Source: Deltaproteobacteria bacterium
GTDB taxonomy: Bacteria > Desulfobacterota_D > UBA1144 > Nemesobacterales > UBA2774
Assembly: GCA_040223695.1 (NCBI GenBank)
Contig: JAVKFU010000015.1
Coordinates: forward strand, 480,534 to 544,533
Direction of reading: 5' to 3'
Length of the DNA stretch: 64,000 bases
A model generated the notes under the pieces. It did not search any database and was not told where the DNA came from. It saw only the letters and a program-made list of their open reading frames with translations. The translations under genes were made by a program, and so were the position numbers. Positions 37,725 to 45,287 of the stretch are shown in pieces (positions within the stretch are counted from its first letter, which is position 1; every line of letters starts with the position of its first letter).

Positions 37725-38564
37725 CTATCCCCCTTCCTGATTTGCTAATTTTATAAAATCGATCCTGGCCGCCCTTTTCGGTATCACGGGTTTGAATATG
37801 GATTCGCTTCCCTCCGGACCTAAGTTCCACTCGGAGAACACCGCTGTGTACTGGGGCGAACCCGGTACTGTCTTATAAGTTATTACGAGCTTGCAAGGGA
37901 GTTTCTCGACGCCCCCTGAAACCCAAAGCTGCCAGTCTATATATTTCTCTACGAATGCCAGATGGCGGCACTCACTGCCGTTTATACTGCTGTTCCCAAC
38001 CACAACGCCCGCGCGGACGTTCTTCATTAAGGAGCCGTACGGGTCGCTGAACACTATATCCGCGAGAGGAAGCGTAAAACCGTAGTCTTTCATCAGATAA
38101 TCCATAGTCTCGTCTAAAGTGGCGGGCACCTTGAGCTGCCCGTAAAAATTGTCGTCCGTATTAAGGACGGTAACTTCATCTCCGCTATACCAGATCTTTC
38201 TGCTGTGAAGATCCCCGTTGTACACCGCGTGGAGCAGGTTGGGGCGTTTTACCGTGACGCTTGCTTCACCGCCAAACTGTATCTTCTGACCCGAGGGCAG
38301 CAGCTCGTCGAAGGTAATGTTGGCGTTGAAAGAAAGCTCCCCGGCCGACTTGAGCGTATTGCCCATTTCCTTTAGCAGGGCGTCTGCCGAGGGATCGACT
38401 ATCGGTTTAATATTTGCGGCATCCTGCTCGTTCGACGTCGTACCCTTTTCGTTTTCCTCCGCCGCCGCAGGAATGCCGGGCGTGTAAACCGGAAGTATCG
38501 ACAATACGGCAAACAGAGCCGCGACAGTGAACACTTGCGGTAAATTCTGCAGGAATTTTATCAT
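37725..38564 (-). CDS. Exported DUF2092-type (LolA-fold-like) protein
   Basis: This 279-residue protein with an N-terminal signal peptide is predicted periplasmic. The mature part has the DUF2092 pattern 'ALLKEMGNTLKSAGELSF', 'VTVKRPNLLHAVYNGD', 'FYGQLKVPATLDETMDYLM' and 'DWQLWVSGG', a half-barrel related to LolA. It is cotranscribed with the Gly-rich DUF6515-like gene (2-bp gap), a pairing that suggests they act together in the envelope. A 'GGGGAG' site precedes the ATG and a palindrome sits at the promoter. Confidence 0.8.
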   Translation of the reverse strand: MIKFLQNLPQVFTVAALFAVLSILPVYTPGIPAAAEENEKGTTSNEQDAANIKPIVDPSADALLKEMGNTLKSAGELSFNANITFDELLPSGQKIQFGGEASVTVKRPNLLHAVYNGDLHSRKIWYSGDEVTVLNTDDNFYGQLKVPATLDETMDYLMKDYGFTLPLADIVFSDPYGSLMKNVRAGVVVGNSSINGSECRHLAFVEKYIDWQLWVSGGVEKLPCKLVITYKTVPGSPQYTAVFSEWNLGPEGSESIFKPVIPKRAARIDFIKLANQEGG

Positions 38565-38588
38565 CTCGTGTTTCTCCCCGGAGTGATG

Positions 38589-38602
38589 GTATTACCTAAT
38601 AC
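38589..38602. promoter_or_regulatory. Palindrome at the promoter of the DUF2092 operon
   Basis: GTATTA-CC-TAATAC is a perfect 6-2-6 inverted repeat. On the minus strand it directly follows a TATAGT -10-like box (38601-38606), so it covers the likely start point, where a repressor would sit. Confidence 0.4.
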
Positions 38603-38638
38603 TATATCTTTTTTTAATTAAAGAACATACTGATATGG

Positions 38639-39076
38639 TTAGTCCGTCTCGCGCCTTACTACCAGCACCGGACAAGGAGATGTGAACATCACCCTGTGGC
38701 TGGTAGTGCCTACCGAAAGCTCGCCCGTCTCGGTTTTGAGTCCGTGAGAGCCCATTATTATAAGGTCTATATTTTTATCTTTGGCGTATGAGTTTATAAC
38801 CCTCCACCTCGGACCGATTATTATTTCCGTATGAACGTTCAGGCCCCTTTTCTCGAAAACCTCCTGCTCATGTCTCATTTTCTCCTCGAGCTGGCCTTCG
38901 AGGTTCCTGTAAAATTCCTTAATTTCCTGGTCTATCTGATCGTATTCGAGCGGCTCGATGGCATGGAGAAGATAAACAGTCGACTCGAGCGCTTCCGCAA
39001 GATAAAGAACATACTCTCTCGCGCTTAGTGATCTGGAAGAAAAATCCGTCGGGAAAAGAATCTTTGCGATCTTCAT
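38639..39076 (-). CDS. Single-domain universal stress protein
   Basis: This 145-residue, one-domain UspA protein starts 'AKILFPTDFSSRSLSAREYV' and ends 'SPCPVLVV'. The nucleotide loop 'GSHGLKTETGELSVGTTS' keeps the first two Gly of the ATP motif with one extra residue before the third. It is the fifth Usp gene of the island and the only one with a single domain. It follows the CBS gene by 52 bp on the same strand and may be cotranscribed with it. Confidence 0.9.
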   Translation of the reverse strand: MKIAKILFPTDFSSRSLSAREYVLYLAEALESTVYLLHAIEPLEYDQIDQEIKEFYRNLEGQLEEKMRHEQEVFEKRGLNVHTEIIIGPRWRVINSYAKDKNIDLIIMGSHGLKTETGELSVGTTSHRVMFTSPCPVLVVRRETD

Positions 39077-39128
39077 GAATGGTCTCCTCTAGTGAAGCAA
39101 ATTCAAAGATTCAGGTCAGGGTGAAAAT

Positions 39129-39524
39129 TTACTTGTCTTTGACCTCGTCGAGCGCCTGAACGAGTCCGTTCAGAATATCGGTTGTCGTCAGAACACCGGT
39201 CAGCTCGCCGCCCTCTGAAATCACGGGAAGAGCGTTAAACTTGTTTTTGCTGATCAAACGGGCCGCATCCTTTAGCTCCGCGTTTTCTTTTACGATGACG
39301 GGGTCGAGCGTCATTACAGATTTAACCGTCAACGCGGGCTCTGTCTCATACTGAACAAGGGCCATACGGAGATCCCTGTCCGTGATAATCCCCTGAAGCC
39401 TGCCGCCCTCTATGACAGGTGCCTGCCTTATGTTGTGGTCGGTCAGTGTGTTGAAGGCGACCTTTATGTCTTCATCGGGTGAAACCGTGAGAGGGTTTTT
39501 TGTCATGTGTTCCTTTACAAGCAT
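39129..39524 (-). CDS. CBS-domain-pair protein
   Basis: The start ATG at 39524 has GGAGG just upstream; the frame opens at 39638 without such a site. The 131-residue protein consists of two CBS domains ('VKEHMTKNPLTVSPDEDI', 'VKSVMTLDPVIVKEN') with the 'GIITDRDLRMALV' and 'GVLTTTDILNGLV' strands. It is a likely adenine-nucleotide sensor. It lies between the TetR gene of the nos cluster and the single-domain Usp, at the end of the stress island. Confidence 0.88.
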   Translation of the reverse strand: MLVKEHMTKNPLTVSPDEDIKVAFNTLTDHNIRQAPVIEGGRLQGIITDRDLRMALVQYETEPALTVKSVMTLDPVIVKENAELKDAARLISKNKFNALPVISEGGELTGVLTTTDILNGLVQALDEVKDK

Positions 39525-39674
39525 TACCGTACCTCCATTAAAATAGTACCCAATTTCGGGGAAAAGTAGTTCTACTGCCAAATGCGTCCGTGCAGCGCCG
39601 GATATATCGTACCCATTGAAACCAAAATCGCTTTGCATAACGTTCCGTACCGGTGTTATGCCGTATTTCCCCGT

Positions 39675-40244
39675 CTACTTAAAGAGGACTCTCAGGGCCG
39701 ATTTTTTTGTTTCCTCTATCAGTTGTTCATAGGGCGGATTCAGTATGCCTTTTTTATGGAATAGTATGGTTCTGGTTATCATTCCGATTATGTGAGCAGC
39801 CATAAGGTCTTTTCCGGCTTTTCTGAATTTTCCCTCCCTGATTCCCTCCGCTATAACTTTTACGAACAGGTCCTTGGGTTTTTGCTTTTTAAAGGGCATT
39901 TTTTCGAGCTCCGTGTAATGGCCCATCATGATGTACGCATAAGCCTGGGGCTCTCTCTCGGCGAATTCGAAGAAAGATAAGATCATACCGGACAGCTTTT
40001 CCTCAGGGAGGGAGCCGTTCCGTGCGCCGTCGGCGAGCTTATCCCGGAACATATCCATATACTGCACAAATAAGTGATAAGCAATATCGTTCTTGCTCCT
40101 GAAATAGTTGTATATGGTACCTTCCGAGATACCGGCTTTTTTCGCGATCTCTTTTGTAGTCGTTCCCTTTATGCCCTTTTTTATAAAAAGGCCTAGCGCG
40201 GCGTTGCTTATTTTGGTTCTGGGGTTTTTGAGCGCTCTATTCAT
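39675..40244 (-). CDS. TetR-family transcriptional regulator
   Basis: This 189-residue repressor-type regulator has the N-terminal helix-turn-helix 'TTKEIAKKAGISEGTIYNYF' and a helical ligand domain. It follows nosL on the same strand after 110 bp, with its own promoter in that gap. That promoter contains a sequence similar to a palindrome far upstream of the nos operon, so it may control both itself and nos. The ligand is unknown. Its first codons also contain GAGCGCTC, the core of that palindrome. Confidence 0.88.
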   Translation of the reverse strand: MNRALKNPRTKISNAALGLFIKKGIKGTTTKEIAKKAGISEGTIYNYFRSKNDIAYHLFVQYMDMFRDKLADGARNGSLPEEKLSGMILSFFEFAEREPQAYAYIMMGHYTELEKMPFKKQKPKDLFVKVIAEGIREGKFRKAGKDLMAAHIIGMITRTILFHKKGILNPPYEQLIEETKKSALRVLFK

Positions 40245-40276
40245 AGTAATAACATTCGGTCCCGGATCAGGCGTAT

Positions 40277-40305
40277 AGGATAATAAGGGCTCACCTTAAT
40301 ATCAA
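40277..40305 (-). promoter_or_regulatory. Promoter of the TetR gene with candidate operator
   Basis: On the minus strand TTGATA (40300-40305) and TATCCT (40277-40282) are separated by 17 bp. The spacer contains AAGGTGAGCCCTTA (40284-40297), matching AAAGTGAGCGCTCA of the palindrome at 47895-47908 at 11 of 14 positions. Binding there would block RNA polymerase. Confidence 0.5.
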
Positions 40306-40353
40306 TATACTAACAACTCGTTAACTGAAGAGTACTAATCCCTGTAAGGGTCT

Positions 40354-40803
40354 TTATCTATGACCACCCTGCCCTATCAATTCGCCGAAACCGCCGAGCT
40401 CCCGCCCTTTTTCAAAACCCGGATACGCGAGCAGGGATTCTCTATCACCGAAGGCGATTATACCGTAGCCCATGGGGGTGTTTACATCGCCGCTCCGGAG
40501 ATAAAACGCCTTTTTCCCGTCGGTCCAGCCCCCGGAGTTAAAGTCCACAACATAAACGGCGGCCAGGTTCGTGATCTCATTTTCATTCTCTCGGAAATGC
40601 TCGACCAGGCAACCGAGGTCATCGAACTTTCTGGACTCCCTTCGGGGCAAAAGATACTGGGCCGCGAAATTCTTTTCGCTTATTATCATCTTGCATCTTT
40701 CACATACATCTTCTCCGTAATGTATCTCTACCGGCCCTGTTCCGGCTTTATCCCTGCACGAGACGAGCAGAATAACAACCAATAAAACAAAAGAGGCCCT
40801 CAT
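40354..40803 (-). CDS. nosL: NosL copper chaperone lipoprotein
   Basis: This 149-residue lipoprotein has lipobox 'LLVSC' (C16). It binds Cu(I) for NosZ assembly; ligands are expected in 'CERCKM' (C34, C37, M39). The ATG at 40803 overlaps the nosY stop by 4 bp and has 'GGAGGGAG' upstream, so the longer frame to 40866 is not used. It is the last gene of the nos operon, downstream of nosDFY as usual. Confidence 0.93.
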   Translation of the reverse strand: MRASFVLLVVILLVSCRDKAGTGPVEIHYGEDVCERCKMIISEKNFAAQYLLPRRESRKFDDLGCLVEHFRENENEITNLAAVYVVDFNSGGWTDGKKAFYLRSGDVNTPMGYGIIAFGDRESLLAYPGFEKGRELGGFGELIGQGGHR

Positions 40804-41639
40804 AACTCCTCCCTCCTCAATACGCTGAATGAAATATAGGCGAGCGCCAAAGGTATAAAGGTCCACAAAGCCATTATAGAGATGAGCAGAATCATGAGCC
40901 CCTCCTTACCAAAAGTTCTTACGGCGTATACCCCCACCGGGCCGAGTATCTCGAACCGGGGGCTGAGAATGAGCACGGACGAAATCTTGAATACCTCTGC
41001 GGGATTTATCACAGCGAGAATAAACAGCTGTTTTATCCCCAAATCCATAGCGGCGGCAGTGCCCATGATTCCGAGGTCCCCGAGTATTATGAACACGAGC
41101 CAGAGGAAAACGGAAATTCCTATCGCTTTGGAGGACTTTCCGGAGTATACGGAGACTACGAACCCCACGCTCAGAAGCGCGGCTGCCAGAAGCCCCGACA
41201 TCAGCGCTGTGAGTATGTAGCCCGAAACATTTCCGGCGCCGCCTTTAAGAGCGACGCCGACTCCCGCAAGCCCGAATCCGAGCGAGATCGAAAACCATAT
41301 CGGAACCAGCACGCCTATGAACTTCCCCGTAAGAACCTCGGCTTTCGTAACCGGATGCGAGAGAAGGTAGTGGAGGGTGCCGTTCTCCCTCTCGTTTGAA
41401 ATGCCGATAGCCCCCGTGACAAGCGCTATCAGGGGAACGAAGAGCAGTACGAGGTTTATAAGGCTCGCAGCCGTCCTGCCGTATCCTGAGAAACCGGCGA
41501 TCTCCCCGCCGCCTCCGGCTATGAACAGAATCAGTATCGCCAGCGCCGAGAAAGATACTGTATAAAGCACGAACCACCTGTTCTTGATGGATTCCCTCAT
41601 CTCTTTACCTGTAATAATCAGTACGTTCCTAATATCCAT
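40800..41639 (-). CDS. nosY: NosY ABC transporter permease
   Basis: The protein has 279 residues from the ATG at 41639, which has a 'GAGGGTGG' site and overlaps the end of nosF by 11 bp. It is an integral inner-membrane protein with about six helices and the cytoplasmic 'NERENGTLHYLLSHPVTKAE' segment of ABC-2 permeases. With NosF and NosD it forms the transporter that supports copper-sulphur centre assembly in NosZ. An upstream in-frame start at 41681 would lie well inside nosF. Confidence 0.92.
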   Translation of the reverse strand: MDIRNVLIITGKEMRESIKNRWFVLYTVSFSALAILILFIAGGGGEIAGFSGYGRTAASLINLVLLFVPLIALVTGAIGISNERENGTLHYLLSHPVTKAEVLTGKFIGVLVPIWFSISLGFGLAGVGVALKGGAGNVSGYILTALMSGLLAAALLSVGFVVSVYSGKSSKAIGISVFLWLVFIILGDLGIMGTAAAMDLGIKQLFILAVINPAEVFKISSVLILSPRFEILGPVGVYAVRTFGKEGLMILLISIMALWTFIPLALAYISFSVLRREEL

Positions 41640-42528
41640 TTCCACCCTCACTGTCAAGAATGTTCTCCATAGACGGCTCATCCATAGTGAAATCGATTAC
41701 GGGGATTTTCTGTGTCATAAGCTCATTGAGCGGTTTCATCTTTTCCACCGCGCTCACCTCGACGATAATGCCCCTTCCATTTTTTCCATGAACCCTGACG
41801 CCCGCCCGGGCGAGAATGTCAACGGCTTCTCTTATATGCTCCTCCGGGATTTGGATATTCATTCTGAGAGCAAGACCGACTGACTCCGCAAGATTCCCCG
41901 GACTGTCTTCAAGGACCAGCTTCCCGTCCCTCAAAAGAGCCGCCCTGTCGGCGAGATAATCCACCTCGTCCAGCCTGTGGGACGAGAACACAACCGTTTT
42001 GCCGCCCTTCTTATACTCTCTCACGAGATTCAGAAACTCCCCCCTAGCACGGGCGTCGAGATTTGAAGTAGGCTCATCGAGCAGAAGAACTTCAGGCTCC
42101 GAAAGGAGCGCGATCGCGAAAGAGAGCCGCTGTCTCATTCCTCCGGAAAGCTCCGAGGCGTATTTGGATGAGTGTCCGGCAAGACCCACTTCACTCAGCA
42201 CCCTCTCGCCAATTTTGCCGTCCACTTTCCTCAGGCGGGCGAAAAAACGGATTATATCTATCGTCTTCATATCATAGAAAACCGGCTCCTGCGGGAGGTA
42301 GCCGATAAGGGACTTCGCCTTCTTCGAGTGTTTTCTTACGTCTATCCCGTTTACGGCAATCTCACCCGTAAAGTCGAGAATGCCGAGTATGCATTTAATG
42401 AGTGTGCTCTTCCCCGCGCCGTTAGATCCTAGTAGAGCGACCGCTTCGCCCCACGCTACTTCGAGGCTCACGGAATCAACCGCCCTGAGCTTGCCGAAAC
42501 GCTTCGTTACGTTTTTTATCTCTATCAA
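41629..42528 (-). CDS. nosF: NosF ABC transporter ATPase
   Basis: This 299-residue ATPase has Walker A 'GSNGAGKST', signature 'LSGGMRQRLSFA' and Walker B 'VLLLDEPTSNLD'. It starts with TTG (42528) behind an AGGATGG site, since no ATG lies in the right place. It powers the NosFY transporter. The gap to nosD is 14 bp. The last 70 residues form a regulatory-type tail after the ATPase domain. Confidence 0.93.
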   Translation of the reverse strand: MIEIKNVTKRFGKLRAVDSVSLEVAWGEAVALLGSNGAGKSTLIKCILGILDFTGEIAVNGIDVRKHSKKAKSLIGYLPQEPVFYDMKTIDIIRFFARLRKVDGKIGERVLSEVGLAGHSSKYASELSGGMRQRLSFAIALLSEPEVLLLDEPTSNLDARARGEFLNLVREYKKGGKTVVFSSHRLDEVDYLADRAALLRDGKLVLEDSPGNLAESVGLALRMNIQIPEEHIREAVDILARAGVRVHGKNGRGIIVEVSAVEKMKPLNELMTQKIPVIDFTMDEPSMENILDSEGGNGY

Positions 42529-42542
42529 TTTCTATCCATCCT

Positions 42543-43925
42543 TTAACTCTTGAGTAAATACCCGTAGAAAGAAAGCGGGATCAGAACCATCGATAAAGAT
42601 AGGACAAGTAAGGCGGGGGAGAGCTTCCGTCTGTCTTTTTTCAGATGTTCCGGCACCCCGGCCCCGACAAGAGGATAATCGTCCGTCAGCTTGGGCGCGG
42701 GCTTCATTAGGGGAAAAGCTTCCGACGCGAGCTCGATAGCCTTTGATACGGGGCTGTGCACGAATATCCTGAGCTCGGGTCTGGAATCTATAATGTTCTC
42801 AAAAAGGCTCTCCGATTTGTAGGGTATTTCCCCTATCCCGTCGCCGTCTCCGTCATAACCCACGTAATCGCTCCAGTAATTTCCCCTGTTGTGCTCGTTC
42901 CATTCGTTTCCCTTGAGCTCTCCCCCTCCCCTGACCTCGACCTGCTCGTGGTTGTCCATAAAACTGTTGGAGACGAAAATATTCCTCTCGATGGAGGGCA
43001 TCATCGAAATGCCGATGTCGTTATAAGCGATTACGTTGTCGTCAATTTTATTCCAGGAGTCGATGAGGTGGGGCGAGTTGTCCAGGTACATACCGATCCT
43101 GTTGTCTATGAAGAGGTTCCCTTCCGCTACTATGTCGTCGAGGTCCTTAAATCCTATGCCGTACCCTGTAGCGGGGCCCTGATTTCGCGCGAATATATTG
43201 TTATGGAAGGTTATACCGCTGCTGTACATAAGGAATCCACCCACGTAGTTATCTATGAATACGTTATCCTTGAAAAGGTTGTCGTTACTGTACATGTAGT
43301 GAAGTCCGTACCTCCCCTTCTCGACCCTGTTCCCCTCGATCACCGTGTTCCCGGACCACCACATCACGAGGTCTCTCGCGTTTACGACATGGTTGTTCAG
43401 TATCTTCGTGCCCGAGCTGTACCAGAGCCTTATACCGTCCCCCCTTTCGGGAAGGGGGAGGTCTTTGCCTCGTATAAAGTTCTTGCTTATTAGACCGTCG
43501 GGAGAATTTTTGAGATAAATACCGAACAGGACGTCATCGAGTCGGTTATTTTCTATTACGCTTCGGGGCGCGGAATCGAGCAGTATACCGCCGTGCTCCA
43601 GATTAAGGCTCTCCCCGCTGCCCGTAACATTGAAGCCCCTGAACACCGTGCCGGGGGCCTTAATCAGTACGACAACGCCCTTTCCTTCGCCGTCGATTAC
43701 AGGATAGTCCTCCCCTGTGAGTGTAAGCGTTTTATCGACGACAATGTGCTCTTTGTATTCGCCCGAGCGGACCCGGATCGTGTCGCCTTTCTCCGCCGAC
43801 TGTATAGCCGCGGAAATCGACGTGTAGGGGCCCTCGGGCGAAACCGTATGAACGGTCACGTTAGAATCTGCGGCTGCCAGATATGCCGACAAAATAAAAA
43901 CAATTGCCACTATACGCATTATCAT
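42543..43925 (-). CDS. nosD: NosD periplasmic maturation protein
   Basis: This 460-residue exported protein is needed for assembly of the copper site in NosZ. It has a signal peptide and a right-handed beta-helix of repeated units such as 'SVIENNRLDDVLFGIYL' and 'NDNLFKDNVFIDNYV', and a C-terminal hydrophobic helix that anchors it ('ALLVLSLSMVLIPLSFYGYLL'). A 'GGGAGGGG' site precedes the ATG. It works with NosF and NosY directly downstream. Confidence 0.93.
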   Translation of the reverse strand: MIMRIVAIVFILSAYLAAADSNVTVHTVSPEGPYTSISAAIQSAEKGDTIRVRSGEYKEHIVVDKTLTLTGEDYPVIDGEGKGVVVLIKAPGTVFRGFNVTGSGESLNLEHGGILLDSAPRSVIENNRLDDVLFGIYLKNSPDGLISKNFIRGKDLPLPERGDGIRLWYSSGTKILNNHVVNARDLVMWWSGNTVIEGNRVEKGRYGLHYMYSNDNLFKDNVFIDNYVGGFLMYSSGITFHNNIFARNQGPATGYGIGFKDLDDIVAEGNLFIDNRIGMYLDNSPHLIDSWNKIDDNVIAYNDIGISMMPSIERNIFVSNSFMDNHEQVEVRGGGELKGNEWNEHNRGNYWSDYVGYDGDGDGIGEIPYKSESLFENIIDSRPELRIFVHSPVSKAIELASEAFPLMKPAPKLTDDYPLVGAGVPEHLKKDRRKLSPALLVLSLSMVLIPLSFYGYLLKS

Positions 43926-44016
43926 GACAAAACGCCCCTCCCGAGGATTACATTAAAGCCGGAACTGCACAGTTTTAATTTCTTGTCCATTTCCGGGACA
44001 GAAAGAGTATTTACGC

Positions 44017-44679
44017 TCAAGCGCTCCGGGCTTCCCGGGAATCCACAATCAGTGGCTTGTATGCCCTCCGGTGAAAATATAAGCCGATGATTATCAGCAC
44101 GGACGCCGCGATCGACATATAAAGTCCTATCTCCCAGGTAGCGATAGTGCTGAACTGCGCTATCTTCCCCTCTCCGAGTATCGGCGGGACAAACGGTTTT
44201 ATCGCGCCGCTCAGGGGTGCGTTTCTGTCGAGGTTCATGCCGAAATTCCGCATCCAGAAATAGAGGTCCCCCAGAAAGAACACGGGATAGAGGAGCGCCG
44301 GAATACAGAGAAAAAGGGCAACGGGGCTGTGTACATAAACCGCGCCAGCTATGAGAAGCGCAAGGCCGATTATGATGAACACGCTCAGCGTGCGCTCAAG
44401 GACAGCCGCCTCGCCCATAGGCTTCATACCTATATAGTGGTTGAGCCCGTCTATCTCATGAACATCCCCCGTGAGCCTGTTGACGTACATGCTGGCCTCA
44501 AGGCCGTCCGGATACTGGGGCGCGAAGAGCGTTATTTTCCAGTAAGGCAGAAATATGGATATAAAGAGAATGACCGCCGCAGCGACCAGAATTATCGACG
44601 GAAGAAGAAACCTCTTTCTCTCTTTTTCCCATAATTCTTTTGGGATACGGGGGCCGAATATAAGCTCATTTTCTTTCAT
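44017..44679 (-). CDS. Nos-cluster integral membrane protein (possibly NosB-like)
   Basis: The ATG at 44679 follows GGAGG; the frame opens at 44724. The 220-residue protein has an N-terminal cytoplasmic stretch ('FGPRIPKELWEKERKRF') and about four membrane helices, with a large outer loop between the first two. Many clade II nos clusters carry a membrane protein between nosZ and nosD, called NosB in Wolinella; position and topology fit, but I cannot confirm homology. It may take part in electron transfer or NosZ assembly. Confidence 0.6.
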   Translation of the reverse strand: MKENELIFGPRIPKELWEKERKRFLLPSIILVAAAVILFISIFLPYWKITLFAPQYPDGLEASMYVNRLTGDVHEIDGLNHYIGMKPMGEAAVLERTLSVFIIIGLALLIAGAVYVHSPVALFLCIPALLYPVFFLGDLYFWMRNFGMNLDRNAPLSGAIKPFVPPILGEGKIAQFSTIATWEIGLYMSIAASVLIIIGLYFHRRAYKPLIVDSREARSA

Positions 44680-44805
44680 TAATAACCTCCGGAAGCAGTA
44701 GAATAGAATATCGTGCTCCGTCACTCGTTCAGGGGGACTACTCTCGTATGCTGCCTTCCTGGAAGTAATCCCCCATGAATCGGGGAAGCGACTTAACCGG
44801 GAATC

Positions 44806-45174
44806 TTATTGTCCCGTCAAAATTCTTTTGGCGTTCAATCCCGCTGTCGCGGCTTTTACGTAATACTGCCATGCCATGTTGTAGCCGAAATTCGCCTTCT
44901 CCCATTCCTGTTTTTCCATGGCTTCATCACCCTGCGCCATATATTTATCCCCCTCGCCAAGCTGAGCCACAGCGTCGGCGATCAGGTCTTTTGCCACAGG
45001 GTTATCCTGGTCTCCTGTCTTTTCCAGCTCCCCGTAAACACTCATGACCGCCGCCCTCGTGTCGGTCGCCTGCTCCTGCCACGACCTGGCGGTTTCTTCA
45101 TTCTCGGCGCCGGTGGCAATACCAGAGACTGCAAACATCATTATCAATCCGAATAATACGCCTAGCTTTCTCAT
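44806..45174 (-). CDS. Small periplasmic protein of the nos cluster
   Basis: The protein has 122 residues, a strong 'GGGAGG' site and a signal peptide ('VLFGLIMMFAVSGIATGA'). The mature part is helical and polar ('SWQEQATDTRAAVMSVYGEL', 'AMEKQEWEKANFGYNMAW'), with no haem motif and no Cys. It lies directly downstream of nosZ (about 110 bp). It could be a helical-bundle accessory of NosZ maturation or delivery; no family known to me matches. Confidence 0.7.
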   Translation of the reverse strand: MRKLGVLFGLIMMFAVSGIATGAENEETARSWQEQATDTRAAVMSVYGELEKTGDQDNPVAKDLIADAVAQLGEGDKYMAQGDEAMEKQEWEKANFGYNMAWQYYVKAATAGLNAKRILTGQ

Positions 45175-45287
45175 TACGTAACCTCCCTCGGTACATAGTT
45201 GATAAATGCACTTCCCGTTGTATCCGCCTTGCCTCCCTCAGCTTTAACTCCGTGCGCAGGGGAGGCAAGGCAATTCGCGGCATTGCT

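Noticed and set aside
42756-43493. Plus-strand frame of 245 codons inside nosD
   Set aside because: Antisense shadow of the beta-helix repeats; no start signals.
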